This document shows, piece after piece, positions 23,831 through 39,110 of a stretch of 60,000 nt of DNA. Positions within the stretch are counted from its first letter, which is position 1; every line of letters begins with the position of its first letter. This DNA is from Nymphaea colorata (lineage: Eukaryota; Streptophyta; Magnoliopsida; Nymphaeales; Nymphaeaceae): assembly GCF_008831285.2 (NCBI RefSeq), contig NC_045138.2, positions 5,797,205 to 5,857,204 of the forward strand, read 5' to 3'. A model generated the notes under the pieces. It did no database searches, was not told the origin of the DNA, and saw only the letters and a program-made list of their open reading frames with translations. The position numbers were made by a program, and so were the translations under genes.

Positions 23831-26800
23831 AACATAGATTTCTCGAGCATCTCATACATGCAATACATGCATATACAGTAGTTCTTGTTTTTTAAAATCA
23901 CCTAACCATCTAAGTAGGGCAATCCGATTCATTGGATGGTTAAAAGAAAAATATAGAGAAAAAAGACTATATGTATTTTTGTTGCCTATAAATAGTTCAT
24001 AACTTTTTTTCATTGGTTTCTCTCAACCATTTATTTTGTTTTACATTGATCGTTAGAATAATCATTCACTCATTATGTATATATATATATATATACCAAA
24101 GGGAAAAAAATTTTTTTTTGCTGTATATAAAAAAACTAAAGGAGAAGTTTTTTTTTGGGGAGGAGATAGACGAAAGAATTGGCCAGTTTCGTCATTCGTG
24201 GCAGGCAACAGCATTGATTGAAATATAATTAAAATAAACAAAGCCGCTCATTGCAAAAGTGAAAAAGCGTGGGGACTGATTATCTATTTTAATTAATTTT
24301 CCTATGCACGAGTCGGCAACAATGACATGGACTAGGCGTATCACGTATGACTCCAACAGGAACAACATTAACGGAAATCCTCGTTCAAGCGCCAAAATTT
24401 ATCAGAATTTCAAACACCCGACTCCTCTTTTTCTGTTTTCTGGTAGGCGGCTTCAATTTCGTTGATCACAGTTTGCTATCACCATCCCTTTTAAGTTGAA
24501 AACTGATTTTTTAACAAACTTGACCGATTTTTAAGCTAGTGAAAAACTAGGCCATTATTCGACAGTTAATAGCAAGCCAGGCTCATATAGGGGAAAAAAT
24601 TCATAAATCAAGACTCAATGTTAAAATTGCATTAAAAGTAGGCCCGGGAATGAAATTTCTACTAACAAATGATTGGGCAAGTTGGCCAGACGTGAGACCC
24701 ACCTCCTCAGGCGTCAGAGTTGACTGCGCACCGCCCAAAGAGGGAAGAAACAAAAAGGGAATTGGTTGGTTCCCATCAAAAGGCAAAGTTCCTGTGTCGA
24801 CTAAATCATTGAGCAAATTTTAAATAAGAAAAATGTTTGAACAATTTTTTTTTAAAAAATTATTTGCTTATTTTGGCTAGATTTGAATTTCAAATCTCAA
24901 ATCAGAGCATGAAAAATGCACATAGGGGCCATTGATCACTCCATATTTGAAATCCATGTATATGATATAATGCTCTTTTACCAATATGGCAAAAGATTTA
25001 TGGTAAAATCTATTATTTACAAAACTAACAATCTTATGTCAGACCTAACCACACTTAAGATTCTTTAAGTTTTTTTTTTCTTACATTAAGAAAAGGTTGA
25101 ATTTAAGATCGGAGGGGGAGAATCTGATCTTAAATCCATATTTTTTTAAAGCTTGAGCAACAACTTTAAGTAGACTACAATGAGAGCCGAGAGTTTACCT
25201 ATCAAATAAGAGAGTAAGGTCTGTCCTTCCAAGCTCGGCTTTCCGTCGCTAAAACGAGGAAAGCGTGGTTTCTGCACCATAAAATCTATGCATAAGAACA
25301 CAATTTATTCAACCTAAGCATAATTAATTTTCAGCAACTACCAATTGATCCTCAATAGATGCTCTCTGCCTTTTATGTACCACACAAACCTCACTATATA
25401 TATTCATTCTTCGTTGATGGAACAGTTTGTTCTTTAAAAGGTCATTTGGTAGGAAGAATACTTAGGCAGTGTCCAATGAAACTGCCCAAAACATTTCTTA
25501 CACTTCTCAAGTGTCATTGCTATCAAACTACTCATAACTAGTTCAAAATAATCTCTCTCTCTCTCTCTCTACATTAATTTTTTGTTGTAATAGGAAATGT
25601 CCAAAATGAATTATTGGTAGGAGTTCAAACTTCAAAGACAAATCTGGGCAAGGTCATATTCAAGTCTAAAGCAATAATTTTGTCTGGTGGACTTTCTTTG
25701 AAATGGGAACTCGCATTTATTGAGTGTACACATTTGGGACTATGTTAGTCACAAATAGCTGCACATTCCCAAAATTTGTTTGAATTTTTCATGATTCTAT
25801 TAACATGAAATAATAACTTCGCTGGTTTAAATCACACCTTAATGCAAATGACATATATGTGTGCATGTATAAGTCTATGTAAACTAATTATGAGTTATCA
25901 AAATAAGATAATGATAATTTACAAGGTACATGTCGATGTTGCTTTTGGAATCAAAGTATAATTTATGATCATTTACTTGAAATAATTTTATACACAACAT
26001 CTAGCTGTAAAGCATGCATCAAGCAAGTTTTGAATGACTCATGGTCAGTCTACATAATTCTTGTATTACTTAATCTATATATTATATAATGACTTTTTTT
26101 TTTTGTTGAACTTTTTCAAAAATAAAAAAAAACTAACATTTTACTGACGATTCTCTGGAGAACATTTTGTGTCGGGGATTTGGATCTGCCACTTAGGAAT
26201 CCTATGCAGGAACTTACAATTAGAATTGTTCATATGTAAGTTGATGATGATTATCTCATATAAAAATATAACGAGGATTACTCCTCAGAGCCTGAAAATT
26301 AATTTTGGTTTGTGATAATATTTCTTCTTCTGTTGAAGCATTTGAAACAACGACTTGTGCGTGTATAAAAAGATCAAAATCAAATAAAGATCTAAAACCG
26401 ATGCTTTGTATTCATAGATAATATATTTAATTAATTACTTTGCATCTCGACCGCTTAAAATTGAGGCCAATTATATGATATCACTTGATGGTAGAACTAA
26501 ATGGCCTCAATGGCTAGAGAATGAATTAAGTTATGGGAATACACTGAACTCTAGCAATATAAGGAGAAGATAAAGATAAAAGACTTTGAGTAAGAAATTA
26601 AATATGCAACAAAAAGGAACCGGATTCCCTCATCCCCCATCGTTATCCTCATATAGACAAATGTTGTGGTGTCGTAACAACTCAGTGTACATCAAGTCAG
26701 ATGATGAAATTATATGTGAATAATATGGGCCGTTTAGCAAATATTAGCATTTTTTTTCATGAAATTAATCTCCATATTTTATTTTCAATGTATAAAATGA

Positions 26801-28422
26801 AATTTTTAAAATTTGAATTCAAAATATATGCAAAAACAAACCAGCCCTTCCTTTTTCTTGTAGAAAGATTAATTATTTTAAAATTTACTAAAATTTCCCG
26901 CCTTTTTCCCATAAAAAAAGAACTTCGTCATTTTATACATGTACAAAACCTTGCTATTTAAAATCCGAAATTGATATTTGTGGCTATGGTCGGGACCCAT
27001 GTCATTTAAAGTAACAACTACAATCTACCAGCCACTAGCCCGAGCCAGTGGGCCGAGGTACGATCAAATTGAACAAATAGAAAGGGGGTGAACTTTCTAG
27101 TGTAAGACTGAGGATGACCATAGGGATGGTGTTATAAGACCCTGAAGGTACATCAAGTTCAAGTTGTTGCAAGTCTTGAGACAAGTCCATGCTTATCATC
27201 TTTTTTATAACAGTTTTAATGGCTGGAAAGCACAATATCTTTCTTTCTTTCTTTCTTTCTTGTTAGATATATGCGCAAACACCGGTTAGATAGTCCCAAG
27301 AAAGTTTACACAACATTTAGAACAAAGGCTGGTTTGCGGCCAAATTTCATTTTGAATCTCCGGGTGTCAACTCTTTGTGTCGCAACAGAGAGGCCACTGA
27401 CATGCAAGTTAAAAGGTGGTGGAGGAGGCACACTGGGACACTAAAAACAAGCCCTATACCCTGAAAGTACGAGAGGTTGAGTAGTAGGATGAAATACTCT
27501 TCTTACTTGCCCATAACTCGGGTTGGGTAGACAACTGTCAGATTATGCCCACAGAGACGAACTGCAAGCGTTGAACCAAAAATTCATGTTGACGACCACC
27601 TAAGTTTGTTAAAGCGCTAAATCCTACATGCTTTGCATAATCTAATCTCAAATGGCTTAATTTTTAATCTAATGTCATAAGAAACTCGGTACTTTCAATT
27701 AGAGTAGTGTGGCTGTTCACATACATAATTGCATGGTGACAAACTAGGAGCAAAGAATGTCAACTTGACAGAAGAATAATGAACACACTGTTGGCCTTGA
27801 TGTGTCCTTATATGGCTAAGTCCTGCCATGTTCTAATCTATCCAGTAAAGCCTTGGGTCACCTTCATAAAAAGTATACTCTAAGGTATAATTTTAGCCAT
27901 TTCATGCAAGAACACTCTTGCAAGCAAGAAACAAAAGATGCTCTAGACATATTTATCCAACTTGAATTCTAAACTTAACCCTATCTTTAGATGCTAGCTT
28001 TTTTTTTTGGTATTTTCTTGAAAAATATTGTTTTTTCTCAATTGGGTTGTCTTCTAGTTGCATTATTGATAATATTTTTACAATTATTTATCAATATTTT
28101 GGACAAAAAGAGGGTTCAAATTAGTCAAACATCTATTGTATGCTAGATGTTTTGTTTTTGACTTGTTGCCGACTAATTCCTTGCTGTGGCTGACAGCAAC
28201 CGCCCATAAGCTTCAGGCCAAGAAAGAAAACATTGGGGAGTGACCGTTATGGTACTTGACTTTTTTGATGCCAATATTAGCCCTAGCTAAAAGGATAAAT
28301 TTCCTATTTATCATTATTAGGAGAAATTTTTTATTGAAGAAACCAATTTTTGGTCATAATCCCTAAGACATGCTTTATGTTCTTAAATATTCCTTAGAGC
28401 TTTTTGTTATGCCATCCATATG
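23039..28422. other. Intergenic with microsatellites
   Basis: No gene supported. Holds (TG)n(TA)n at 23745-23828, (TA)n at 24078-24095, (CT)n at 25550-25570 and a (TTTC)n run at 27240-27261. 23900-23980 (GGATGGTTAAAAG and an A-rich stretch) resembles the interior of the MITE at 13363-13551. A minus-strand frame at 24601-24816 is unrecognised. Confidence 0.45.
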
Positions 28423-28750
28423 GCCCCATTTGTTTGATTTTCTAGAACTTTTGCTTACGTTCTTTTAGTACCATGTTTAGTTGTGCATGGAATTTAAATA
28501 CCATCTATTCCTAACAATAGGTCAGCGGAAGTAAATTAAAAAAAGATGTTGAGATTTTCAAGGTAAGAAAAGGCCAAAAACAAAGTTCCACCTATCTATA
28601 TTGTTGGAACTTTACTGCTGAGGATAAAGTTCCACATATCAAGAGAAAGTCCCTGGTGTTTTAGCTCTTTGTTTGTTTTATGACAATCTTTCTATCAAAT
28701 TTGAACTTTTGTTCCACCTCTAGAATAAAGTTCCAGCTAATCAAACGGGT
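28423..28750. mobile_element. MITE candidate, about 330 bp, with AAAGTTCCA-rich interior
   Basis: The left end, CCCATTTGTTTGATTTTCTAGAACTTT, is matched by the right end in reverse complement, CCCGTTTGATTAGCTGGAACTTT. Inside, AAAGTTCCA motifs recur (28580, 28626, 28727). No coding capacity. Ends are imperfect, so the boundaries are approximate. Confidence 0.5.
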
Positions 28751-30834
28751 TATAGTGAAATAACCACAATCAAATGTTAAACCAATATAGGAAATATATT
28801 TATGAAAAAGATATTCTACACTTTGTGAATTTTTAAATAACTAATATACATTACATAGAAACCCATCGCTTTCTATTAAATTGCTTAATAGGACTCCTCC
28901 CCACATCAACTTTAAAAAAGCTGCAAAAAGCTCCTGCCGTTGTGAGGCCCAATCTAATTAAAAGAAAAAAAAAAAAACGCCTGCCCAGTGGCCAGCTTCC
29001 ACTCTCATGAACCCACAACAGACCTGTATAATATTTTTGCTTAAATAATATTATCATCAGACTATGTATCCTTTAAACCTGCGTTACTAATAGAACCACG
29101 TGTAGCATTCATGATAATGATAAGAAAAAAGATATTGAGATGATGAATACCTAAAAGGGGAATCGTCTTCATAGATACTCGGATGAATTTTAGCTTTCCC
29201 ATGGTCTTCGGGAACAGAAGGAACAAAGTTACTTTAACTTTGTGATCACTTATCTCGCGCACAGTGATGACGTGATTTTTTATCCCCGTTTTAGAAAAGT
29301 GTAGTGCACTCTCATTCGCTGGTGTTGGCCTTCTTTTATAGGGGAAACTACTGAGAATGAACGGTGTAGCTTAGTGGAATAAAGCTCGGCTATACATGAT
29401 TCAAACCGTCTTCTTTGACTCGCTTCATGAACCACTAATTTGCTTTGCTGTTGTTAATTAATTTTCACGTCCACACACACACACATTATATATATATATA
29501 TATATATATAATGTGTAAATGATGATTTTAGCTATCCAAACTCACCCAACCATCTCATTGGAGCCGTTTATTTGAGGGGCATCGATATGTAAATGAGCAA
29601 AATAAATATGAGGTATCAATATATAAATAAGTAATTTGTATGTCATTATGGACAATTGGGCCCACATGGGTTCACACTACCTCTGCCAGGGGCCGGACCA
29701 AATCTGCGATCTAAGTTAACCAAGAGGTGCCCTTGCAGTCGACAACCAGAGCTGAGACAATCCATGTTTGTTAATTTCGTTGGGATTCTTTGCAGGTTTT
29801 AAGAGTTGTTTGGTTGGAGAGATATTTTGTAAGTGACTCATAAATTTGCTTCAAAGGTTGAAGCATATTCATAAAACACTAAAATAATATTTCAGGCATA
29901 TTTAAGGGAATGCACAACGTTTTCCGACCCAGTAGATAGCTAACAGGGTGGTATTTGAATAAGTAAGATGTAGTAAGGTGCAAAAGCAAAATAATTCAAA
30001 ATTTGGTGTTGAAATGTGACGGCTTTTATTAAGTATTGAACACCTAAATATTGAAGGAGAATTGTGTAATTATCTTTGAGAGAGGGGTAGAGAGAGAGAG
30101 TTCCACTAGGCAAGTAGGGAAGATTCTTAATATCTTGACCTTTGTTAGGAAAGGTGGGTACGGGAGGAACCCTATGCTCTTCCAAACAAGGATGGACCAA
30201 AGGCTACACACATGTGAATTCGACATCTAACACGTGTAAACAATTTCTTCCGACAAAAACTTTTCATGCAAACTTAAAAAAATATTAAATTATTAAGTTA
30301 ATAATTATTATTTTATTTCTTTTATTGATTAATTAACTTGGTCATTGAAAAATGAAGACAGAACAAAGACTAGGTTGTCATATCAGGTCTGTTGTTATTT
30401 GTAGGGCAATGTGGGCTCAGCTCCATGCATATAAGGACCACAGAAACCTAAGCAAGAAGGAACAAAAATACAAAATACTATATGAAAGGTAAACGATCGA
30501 TGTGCGTTCCTTGCCAAGGATTAAGTAAATGTAAGAAGTATGCGGAGTAATAAACCTACATATTCCATAAACTTTACTTTTAAGTTCAGGCAAATACTTG
30601 ATTTGATTATGAAACATTCGATCAAGTTGATTGAAAGTTCATATATAAAATAATTTTCTTAAAAAAAATATGGCGAGTAGAATTTTGATTCTTAGAAATA
30701 ACCCTATACATGTTATCTTGTGAACTAACAATCAAGTTTATTAAATGAGCCATAATCGATACCCACAGTCCTCACTTGAGCTTATCCTTATTTCATGATT
30801 GTATGCATAATGAAGTAGCAATTATGTGCACGTA

Positions 30835-30920
<86 letters not shown>

Positions 30921-31518
30921 AGAGAGAGAGAGAAAGTACATATTTGTCAACCCACCTTTTCTCAAAGCTACCAAATTTGCATAAATAAATGATTCTGTTC
31001 ATTCTGAATCAGTATATGTGAGATTACCTACACTTTTTTGCAATTTGTACGTGTTTTGTTTACTCGATGGTAGAAAATTCAAACACTTTTAATTAACATA
31101 GCAGGATATAATTGCAAAATAAGTATCAAAAAATATATCAGCATCATTATGCTGGAGGAAGAACACTAAATTTTGCTTATGAGTTAGAAACCGCATTTCA
31201 TCTAGAACAACAAATGCACAGCAAATCTTCACGCTGTTTTTTTGCTGAGTGCTAGTAAATCTAGTCCCTGTAGATCGAGATTATGTGAAAAGGAAATTGG
31301 TTTCTTGGTTTTGTTGAATTTCTCTAATGTGGTGAAGAATGCACCAGATAGCAAACAGATGGTCGGCCTTTGTCCTTCTCTCCTGGTTGGGTTGGGTTGA
31401 ACATATTATCATTATGTTTTTAGAGAGAGAAAGTTGATGAGAGAGGTCCGCGTTGACATGGCATGGCGTCTGTCGACGAGGCCCCACAGTCTTTTCTCTC
31501 TCCTTCCCAGCTTCACCA
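28751..31518. other. Intergenic upstream of the permease gene
   Basis: No coding region recognised. Contains (CA)n(TA)n at 29472-29510, followed by an arm (AATGATGATTTTAGCTATCC) like that at 13363. A long (AT)n(AG)n tract lies at 30837-30932. 29360-29410 has a tRNA-like TAGCTTAGTGG motif that is too weak to call. Confidence 0.45.
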
Positions 31519-31524
31519 TATATA
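31519..31524 (+). promoter_or_regulatory. Candidate TATA box of the amino acid permease gene
   Basis: TATATA in CACCATATATACCCGCG, about 300 bp before the ATG at 31822. Transcription from roughly 30 bp downstream would give a leader of about 270 nt with no upstream ATG between 31550 and 31822. This agrees with but does not prove promoter function. Confidence 0.45.
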
Positions 31525-31821
31525 CCCGCGTTCCTCGACCCATTTGCTTCAGAGTTTCCATCGTCTTGGTCCCTAGCTTTCTTCACGATATCACTCCTGA
31601 AGACAGCCAGGAGCCAGAGCGACCTGTTTCTCTGTTTGTGGCTACTGGTTCCTTTTTGGGAGCTGCCACCTTAGTTCTGTCAGCTGAATAGGCACAGAAA
31701 CTCTCTTAATTCACAGAATCCCAGTTAGTGCCACAGTAACAGAGAGGCCGTACTCCTTCATCTCCTTGCTTCCGCCATTAATTCTGTGGGTTTCTTGGTG
31801 GTGCCACCAATTTGGGAGGAA

Positions 31822-32319
31822 ATGGGAGAGGGCAAGGGTGCGCCGAAGCAGTGCTTCGCCATTGATGTGGCTCAGCAGGACCCTTCCAAATTCTTCGATG
31901 ACGATGGACGTCCCAAGAGGACAGGTGAGATAGAGAGCAACAGGGAAAAAAATTTGAGTTAGAATTGCTCTTGATAATGGAAGGGGCTGTGTCTCTAATA
32001 TGGAGTCTTCTTGTTTTCTTCTTCTGTTCTGCGTTTTGCCAGGAAACATGTGGACTGCCAGCGCTCACATCATCACGGCCGTGATTGGGTCTGGAGTTCT
32101 GTCTCTGGCTTGGGCCATTGCCCAACTGGGATGGATAGCAGGCCCTGCTGTAATGATCCTCTTCGCCTTTGTTATCTACTATACTTCCACGCTTCTTTCA
32201 GACTGTTACAGGTCTGGAGACCCTGTTAATGGCAAGAGAAATTACACCTACACGGATGCTGTTAAGGCCAACTTAGGTATGTAGCATTTTTCTGCTGCAG
32301 CTCTGAAACTCAGAGAGCG

Positions 32320-32352
<33 letters not shown>

Positions 32353-34004
32353 TCTCAGTTTATGGCCAATATGATCAGAAACTGAACAGGTACTTCCATT
32401 AAATCTTGTAGGTGGTGTTCATGTTCAGATTTGTGGGTGGATTCAATACTTGAACCTTTTTGGTGTAGCAATTGGTTACACAATTGCTGCCTCCATTAGC
32501 ATGATGTAAGTTGCTCTGTCTTCCCCTTCTGAAGCTTTTTTTCTTCTTGGTGTCTCCAGTCATGAGATGAACCCATTGTTTCTTATATTCTGAGTGTCCT
32601 TTTTGTCTCATGCAGGGCAATCAAGAGGTCCAATTGCTTCCATAAGAGTGGAGGGAAGAACCCGTGCCACACATCCAGCAACCCCTACATGATAATCTTT
32701 GGTATATCAGAGATAATACTGTCCCAAATTCCAGACTTTGATCAGATCTGGTGGCTCTCCACTGTTGCAGCAGTCATGTCATTCACGTACTCCACAGTAG
32801 GCTTGTCCTTGGGCATTGGCAAAGTTGCAGGTTTTTTTACCATTCCATTTTCACCCCAATTTACCCACTTTCACTACTCTTTCTTATCTGAAATTAAGCC
32901 TGAATTCGCTACTCTTCTTTTTACTGCAGAGCATGGGAGTTTTGCAGGCAGCTTGACAGGGATCAGCGTAGGCAAAGTAACGGAGGCTCAGAAGATTTGG
33001 AGGAGCTTGCAGGCTTTTGGTGACATAGCCTTTGCTTACTCCTACTCCATTGTCCTGATTGAAATTCAGGTAAACAGTTTAGTACTTTCTGGTAAATCTT
33101 TTTCTTGGTTTTCACTTGGGCAGCGGCTGAAATTTTACTGCTGTAAAACACAATCTGTGATATTGTTTTCATGAACTCAGAAGAACTGTTCAACTTCTAA
33201 AACTTTTCCCCTTTCAACTTGAATATATATACATCTGTGTAATTGATTCACAAAAACCAGCCGACAGCGCCCGACCGGCGGTACAGAATGTGACTAATAT
33301 CTTCATACAAGAAAGATATTGATCATCTCTGTTTTGGTTCGGCGCAGGACACAGTGAAATCTCCTCCATCGGAAGCGAAGACGATGAAGAAGGCAACCCT
33401 CCTGAGCGTGGCGGTGACCACCACGTTCTACATGCTGTGCGGCTGCATGGGCTACGCCGCCTTCGGCGACCACGCGCCTTCCAACCTTCTCACCGGCTTC
33501 GGCTTCTACAACCCTTACTGGCTCCTCGACATCGCGAACGTCGCCATCGTCGTCCACCTCGTCGGCGCCTACCAGGTCTTCTGCCAGCCCCTCTTCGCCT
33601 TCATCGAGAAGTTCGCCCAGAGCCGATGGCCGGACAGCGACTTCATCACCAAGGACATCGCCGTCCCCATCCCCTTCGCCGTCAAGCCCTACAACCTGAA
33701 CCTTTTCCGCCTCATCTGGCGGACCATCTTCGTCATCCTGACGACCGTCATCTCCATGCTCCTCCCCTTCTTCAACGACGTCGTCGGCATCCTCGGCGCC
33801 TTCGGCTTCTGGCCCCTCACCGTTTACTTCCCCGTCGAGATGTACATCGCGCAGAAGAAGATACCGAAATGGAGCTCCAGATGGGTGTGCCTCCAGATAC
33901 TGAGCTTGTGCTGCCTCGTCATCTCCATTGCCGCCGCCGCCGGCTCCATGGCCGGGGTTGTCCTCGACCTGAAGGCCTACAAGCCATTTAAGAGCACCTA
34001 CTAG
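31822..34004 (+). CDS. AAP: Amino acid permease (AAP family), six exons, 480 aa
   Basis: A plasma-membrane proton/amino acid symporter of the plant AAP family (AAAP/ATF superfamily), used for uptake and vascular loading of amino acids. Exons by canonical GT-AG junctions: 31822-31924, 32043-32276, 32412-32505, 32616-32830, 32930-33069, 33348-34004, giving 1,443 nt that stay in frame to TAG. The protein has a short acidic cytosolic N-terminus ending FDDDGRPKRTG, then the first membrane segment (WTASAHIITAVIGSGVLSL). Further signatures are YYTSTLLSDCYRSGDP, NPYMIIFGISEIILSQIPDF, and the C-terminal block from DTVKSPPSEAKTMKKAT to the end YKPFKSTY. Length equals the family norm (about 480). Sequence is closest in feel to the AAP2/3/4/5/6 group, but I do not assign a member. 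The last exon (residues 263-480) is strikingly GC-rich at third codon positions, unlike exons 1-5. Start chosen as the first ATG in the leader that opens the family N-terminus. Confidence 0.95.
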
Positions 34005-34210
34005 AATAGAACTGTACTGCCAGTAAAGTTTTAAGCCTCTTTTCTGCCACACATGGCGCCCACTTGTAGATGATGCCTAAGAACAGGGAGAAATTTTCTC
34101 TACCCCATGCAAACATGATAAGGACACAAGAGATCCAATCTTGTACCTTTTTTTATTGTTTCAATGGAAATTAAAGCTTTATTTTGTATCAATCTTTAAG
34201 AAAAGGGAGA
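34005..34210 (+). other. 3' untranslated region and likely polyadenylation zone of the permease gene
   Basis: T-rich and A-rich stretches near 34145-34195 (TTTTTTTATTGTTTC, AATGGAAATTAAAG) fit the loose plant polyadenylation signals about 150-190 nt after the stop. The exact cleavage site cannot be read from sequence. Confidence 0.4.
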
Positions 34211-37420
<3,210 letters not shown>

Positions 37421-38205
37421 GGGTAAGGAATTAAAACCAGGCCTCTCAAATTTGAGTTAAAAATTGTTTAACAAAAATAGACCTCTTAATTGATTATAAA
37501 CACTACTTTTATGTAAATCATGTTATATATATACATATATACGTATAGACATATATAATTAGGTAATTTTTGTAAATTATTGCTAGAAATTGGTGATTTT
37601 CACTTTGACAACTCTAACATTTGATCTAATAATATTTTCACTTTTTTACACAAATTTGCAGCCATCTATTTGGTCAAATCTGTTAAAGCTACTTAATTAA
37701 TGGTAAGTACAATAGGATGCATATGTGGGGATGCTATATATGTACACACACAAACACCCACATTTCATTAAGCCTAACTAAGTGACATAAAATGCTATAA
37801 AAGTATATAATTGTTTGTGTGTGTGAAAGTTTCTTATAATCAGCTGTTTACCTCATTACTTAGCTTAATCAATTCATAGTCAATATTTACTAAATATGTA
37901 CATGTGAGAAAACAATCAGTGATGGGGTCTTTTATAAAATAAATAACTCAACAATGAGCGGTAGCAATCCGGGTACCTTTTTGAAAAATGATTTCATGAT
38001 GAAACAAAAGTCATAGACGTGATGATCAGCGTAAGAAAAGATCTAAGATTGCCCAAACAAGAAACTTGTGGCTTATGATACAAGAAAATTTACATCCGGG
38101 AATTTGTATTCTGTGGTTGAGGCAAGAAGACCTAAGATGTGATCGATAACAAACACATTATAGTACTCAAGATCTATAAGATTTGACAAAGCATGAGCCC
38201 ACAAA

Positions 38206-38400
38206 TTTTTTTTTTTTTTAAATTGCTTGGTGGATACCACCCTAAACTTCATTTGATCTCAAGGCCATTTCACCAATCCCCGAGGAACATGTGTCTGATT
38301 TCACAAGGGATAAGCGCCCCAAAGATTTGAACCAGCGTCTGGCTGCATACAAGACAAGGCCAGCCAAGAGCACCAAACCCCTCAGGGAATTGAACCCGAA
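38206..38400 (-). mobile_element. SINE candidate with poly(A) tail
   Basis: On the minus strand a B-box-like GGTTCAAATC (38324-38333) follows a GTGCTCTTGGC stretch that could serve as an A box, and the unit ends in 14 A residues (T run at 38206-38219). A second B-box-like GGGTTCAATTCCC lies at 38385-38397. No convincing target duplication was found, so the 5' boundary is open. It could also be a retroposed fragment of another kind. Confidence 0.35.
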
Positions 38401-38571
38401 ATTTACTTGTATCTTCGTGACCCGTGATCTTGATATCATTCAGCATCAACTAATGAGATAAATTTGTATTTTTGAAATGATTTTAACTGGAAAATATATT
38501 AAAAGAATTTTACATCTCAATATGTAATTCTAGAATTTGTGAAGAGATTATGGAAAGTGTACAAGTGGTTG

Positions 38572-38612
<41 letters not shown>

Positions 38613-38678
38613 AAGAGAGAGCCGATAAAATGAGAGTATATAACAAAATTTGGGGACAAGAGGTCCCCTAGATACAAA

Positions 38679-38723
<45 letters not shown>

Positions 38724-38749
38724 GTAGTTGATTGATAGACACTTAAATG

Positions 38750-38873
38750 AAAAGACTGATGAAGAACAAAACAGTCCTTGATCTTTTTCAGTTCAAGGGT
38801 TGAAAAGTAACAAAGGAAAATAGTGTATACCAATTGTATTTTAAGAGACGATGAAAATGTCCCTCCATCTTTG

Positions 38874-38926
<53 letters not shown>

Positions 38927-39110
38927 ACATGGGTAAGAGATAAAGACCAAACTTCTTAAGTTCTTGTTAAAAAAGACTGATGAAGAACAAAACAGTCCTT
39001 GATCTTTTTCAGTTCAAGGGTTGAAAAATAACAAAGGAAAATAGTGTATACCAATTGTATTTTAAGAGACGATGAAAATGTCCCTCCATCTTTGTTATAT
39101 ATATATATAT
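38750..39110. repeat. Direct duplication, two near-identical copies of about 125 bp
   Basis: 38750-38874 and 38971-39095 begin AAAAGACTGATGAAGAAC and run in parallel with a single difference that I can see (GAAAAGTAAC against GAAAAATAAC). Each is followed by a (TA)n tract. The offset is 221 bp. The near identity points to a recent event, probably slippage or unequal exchange helped by the TA tracts. Confidence 0.9.

Noticed and set aside
27763-27785. miR156/157-like sequence TTGACAGAAGAATAATG
   Set aside because: The match stops after about ten bases and no pairing arm is seen nearby.
29360-29430. SINE or tRNA-like head on the plus strand
   Set aside because: TAGCTTAGTGG resembles an A box, but the candidate B box is poor and no flanking repeats were found.
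30837-30932. Open frames coding for alternating Ile/Tyr or Leu/Ser
   Set aside because: Translations of TA and CT microsatellites.
33437-33991. 184-codon plus-strand frame, Arg/Pro/His-rich
   Set aside because: Out-of-frame reading of the GC-rich permease exon.
33303-34052. 249-codon open frame antisense to the permease
   Set aside because: It mirrors the GC-rich last exon, has low-complexity Glu/Asp/Gly-rich sequence and no domain; the sense strand is an evident permease exon.
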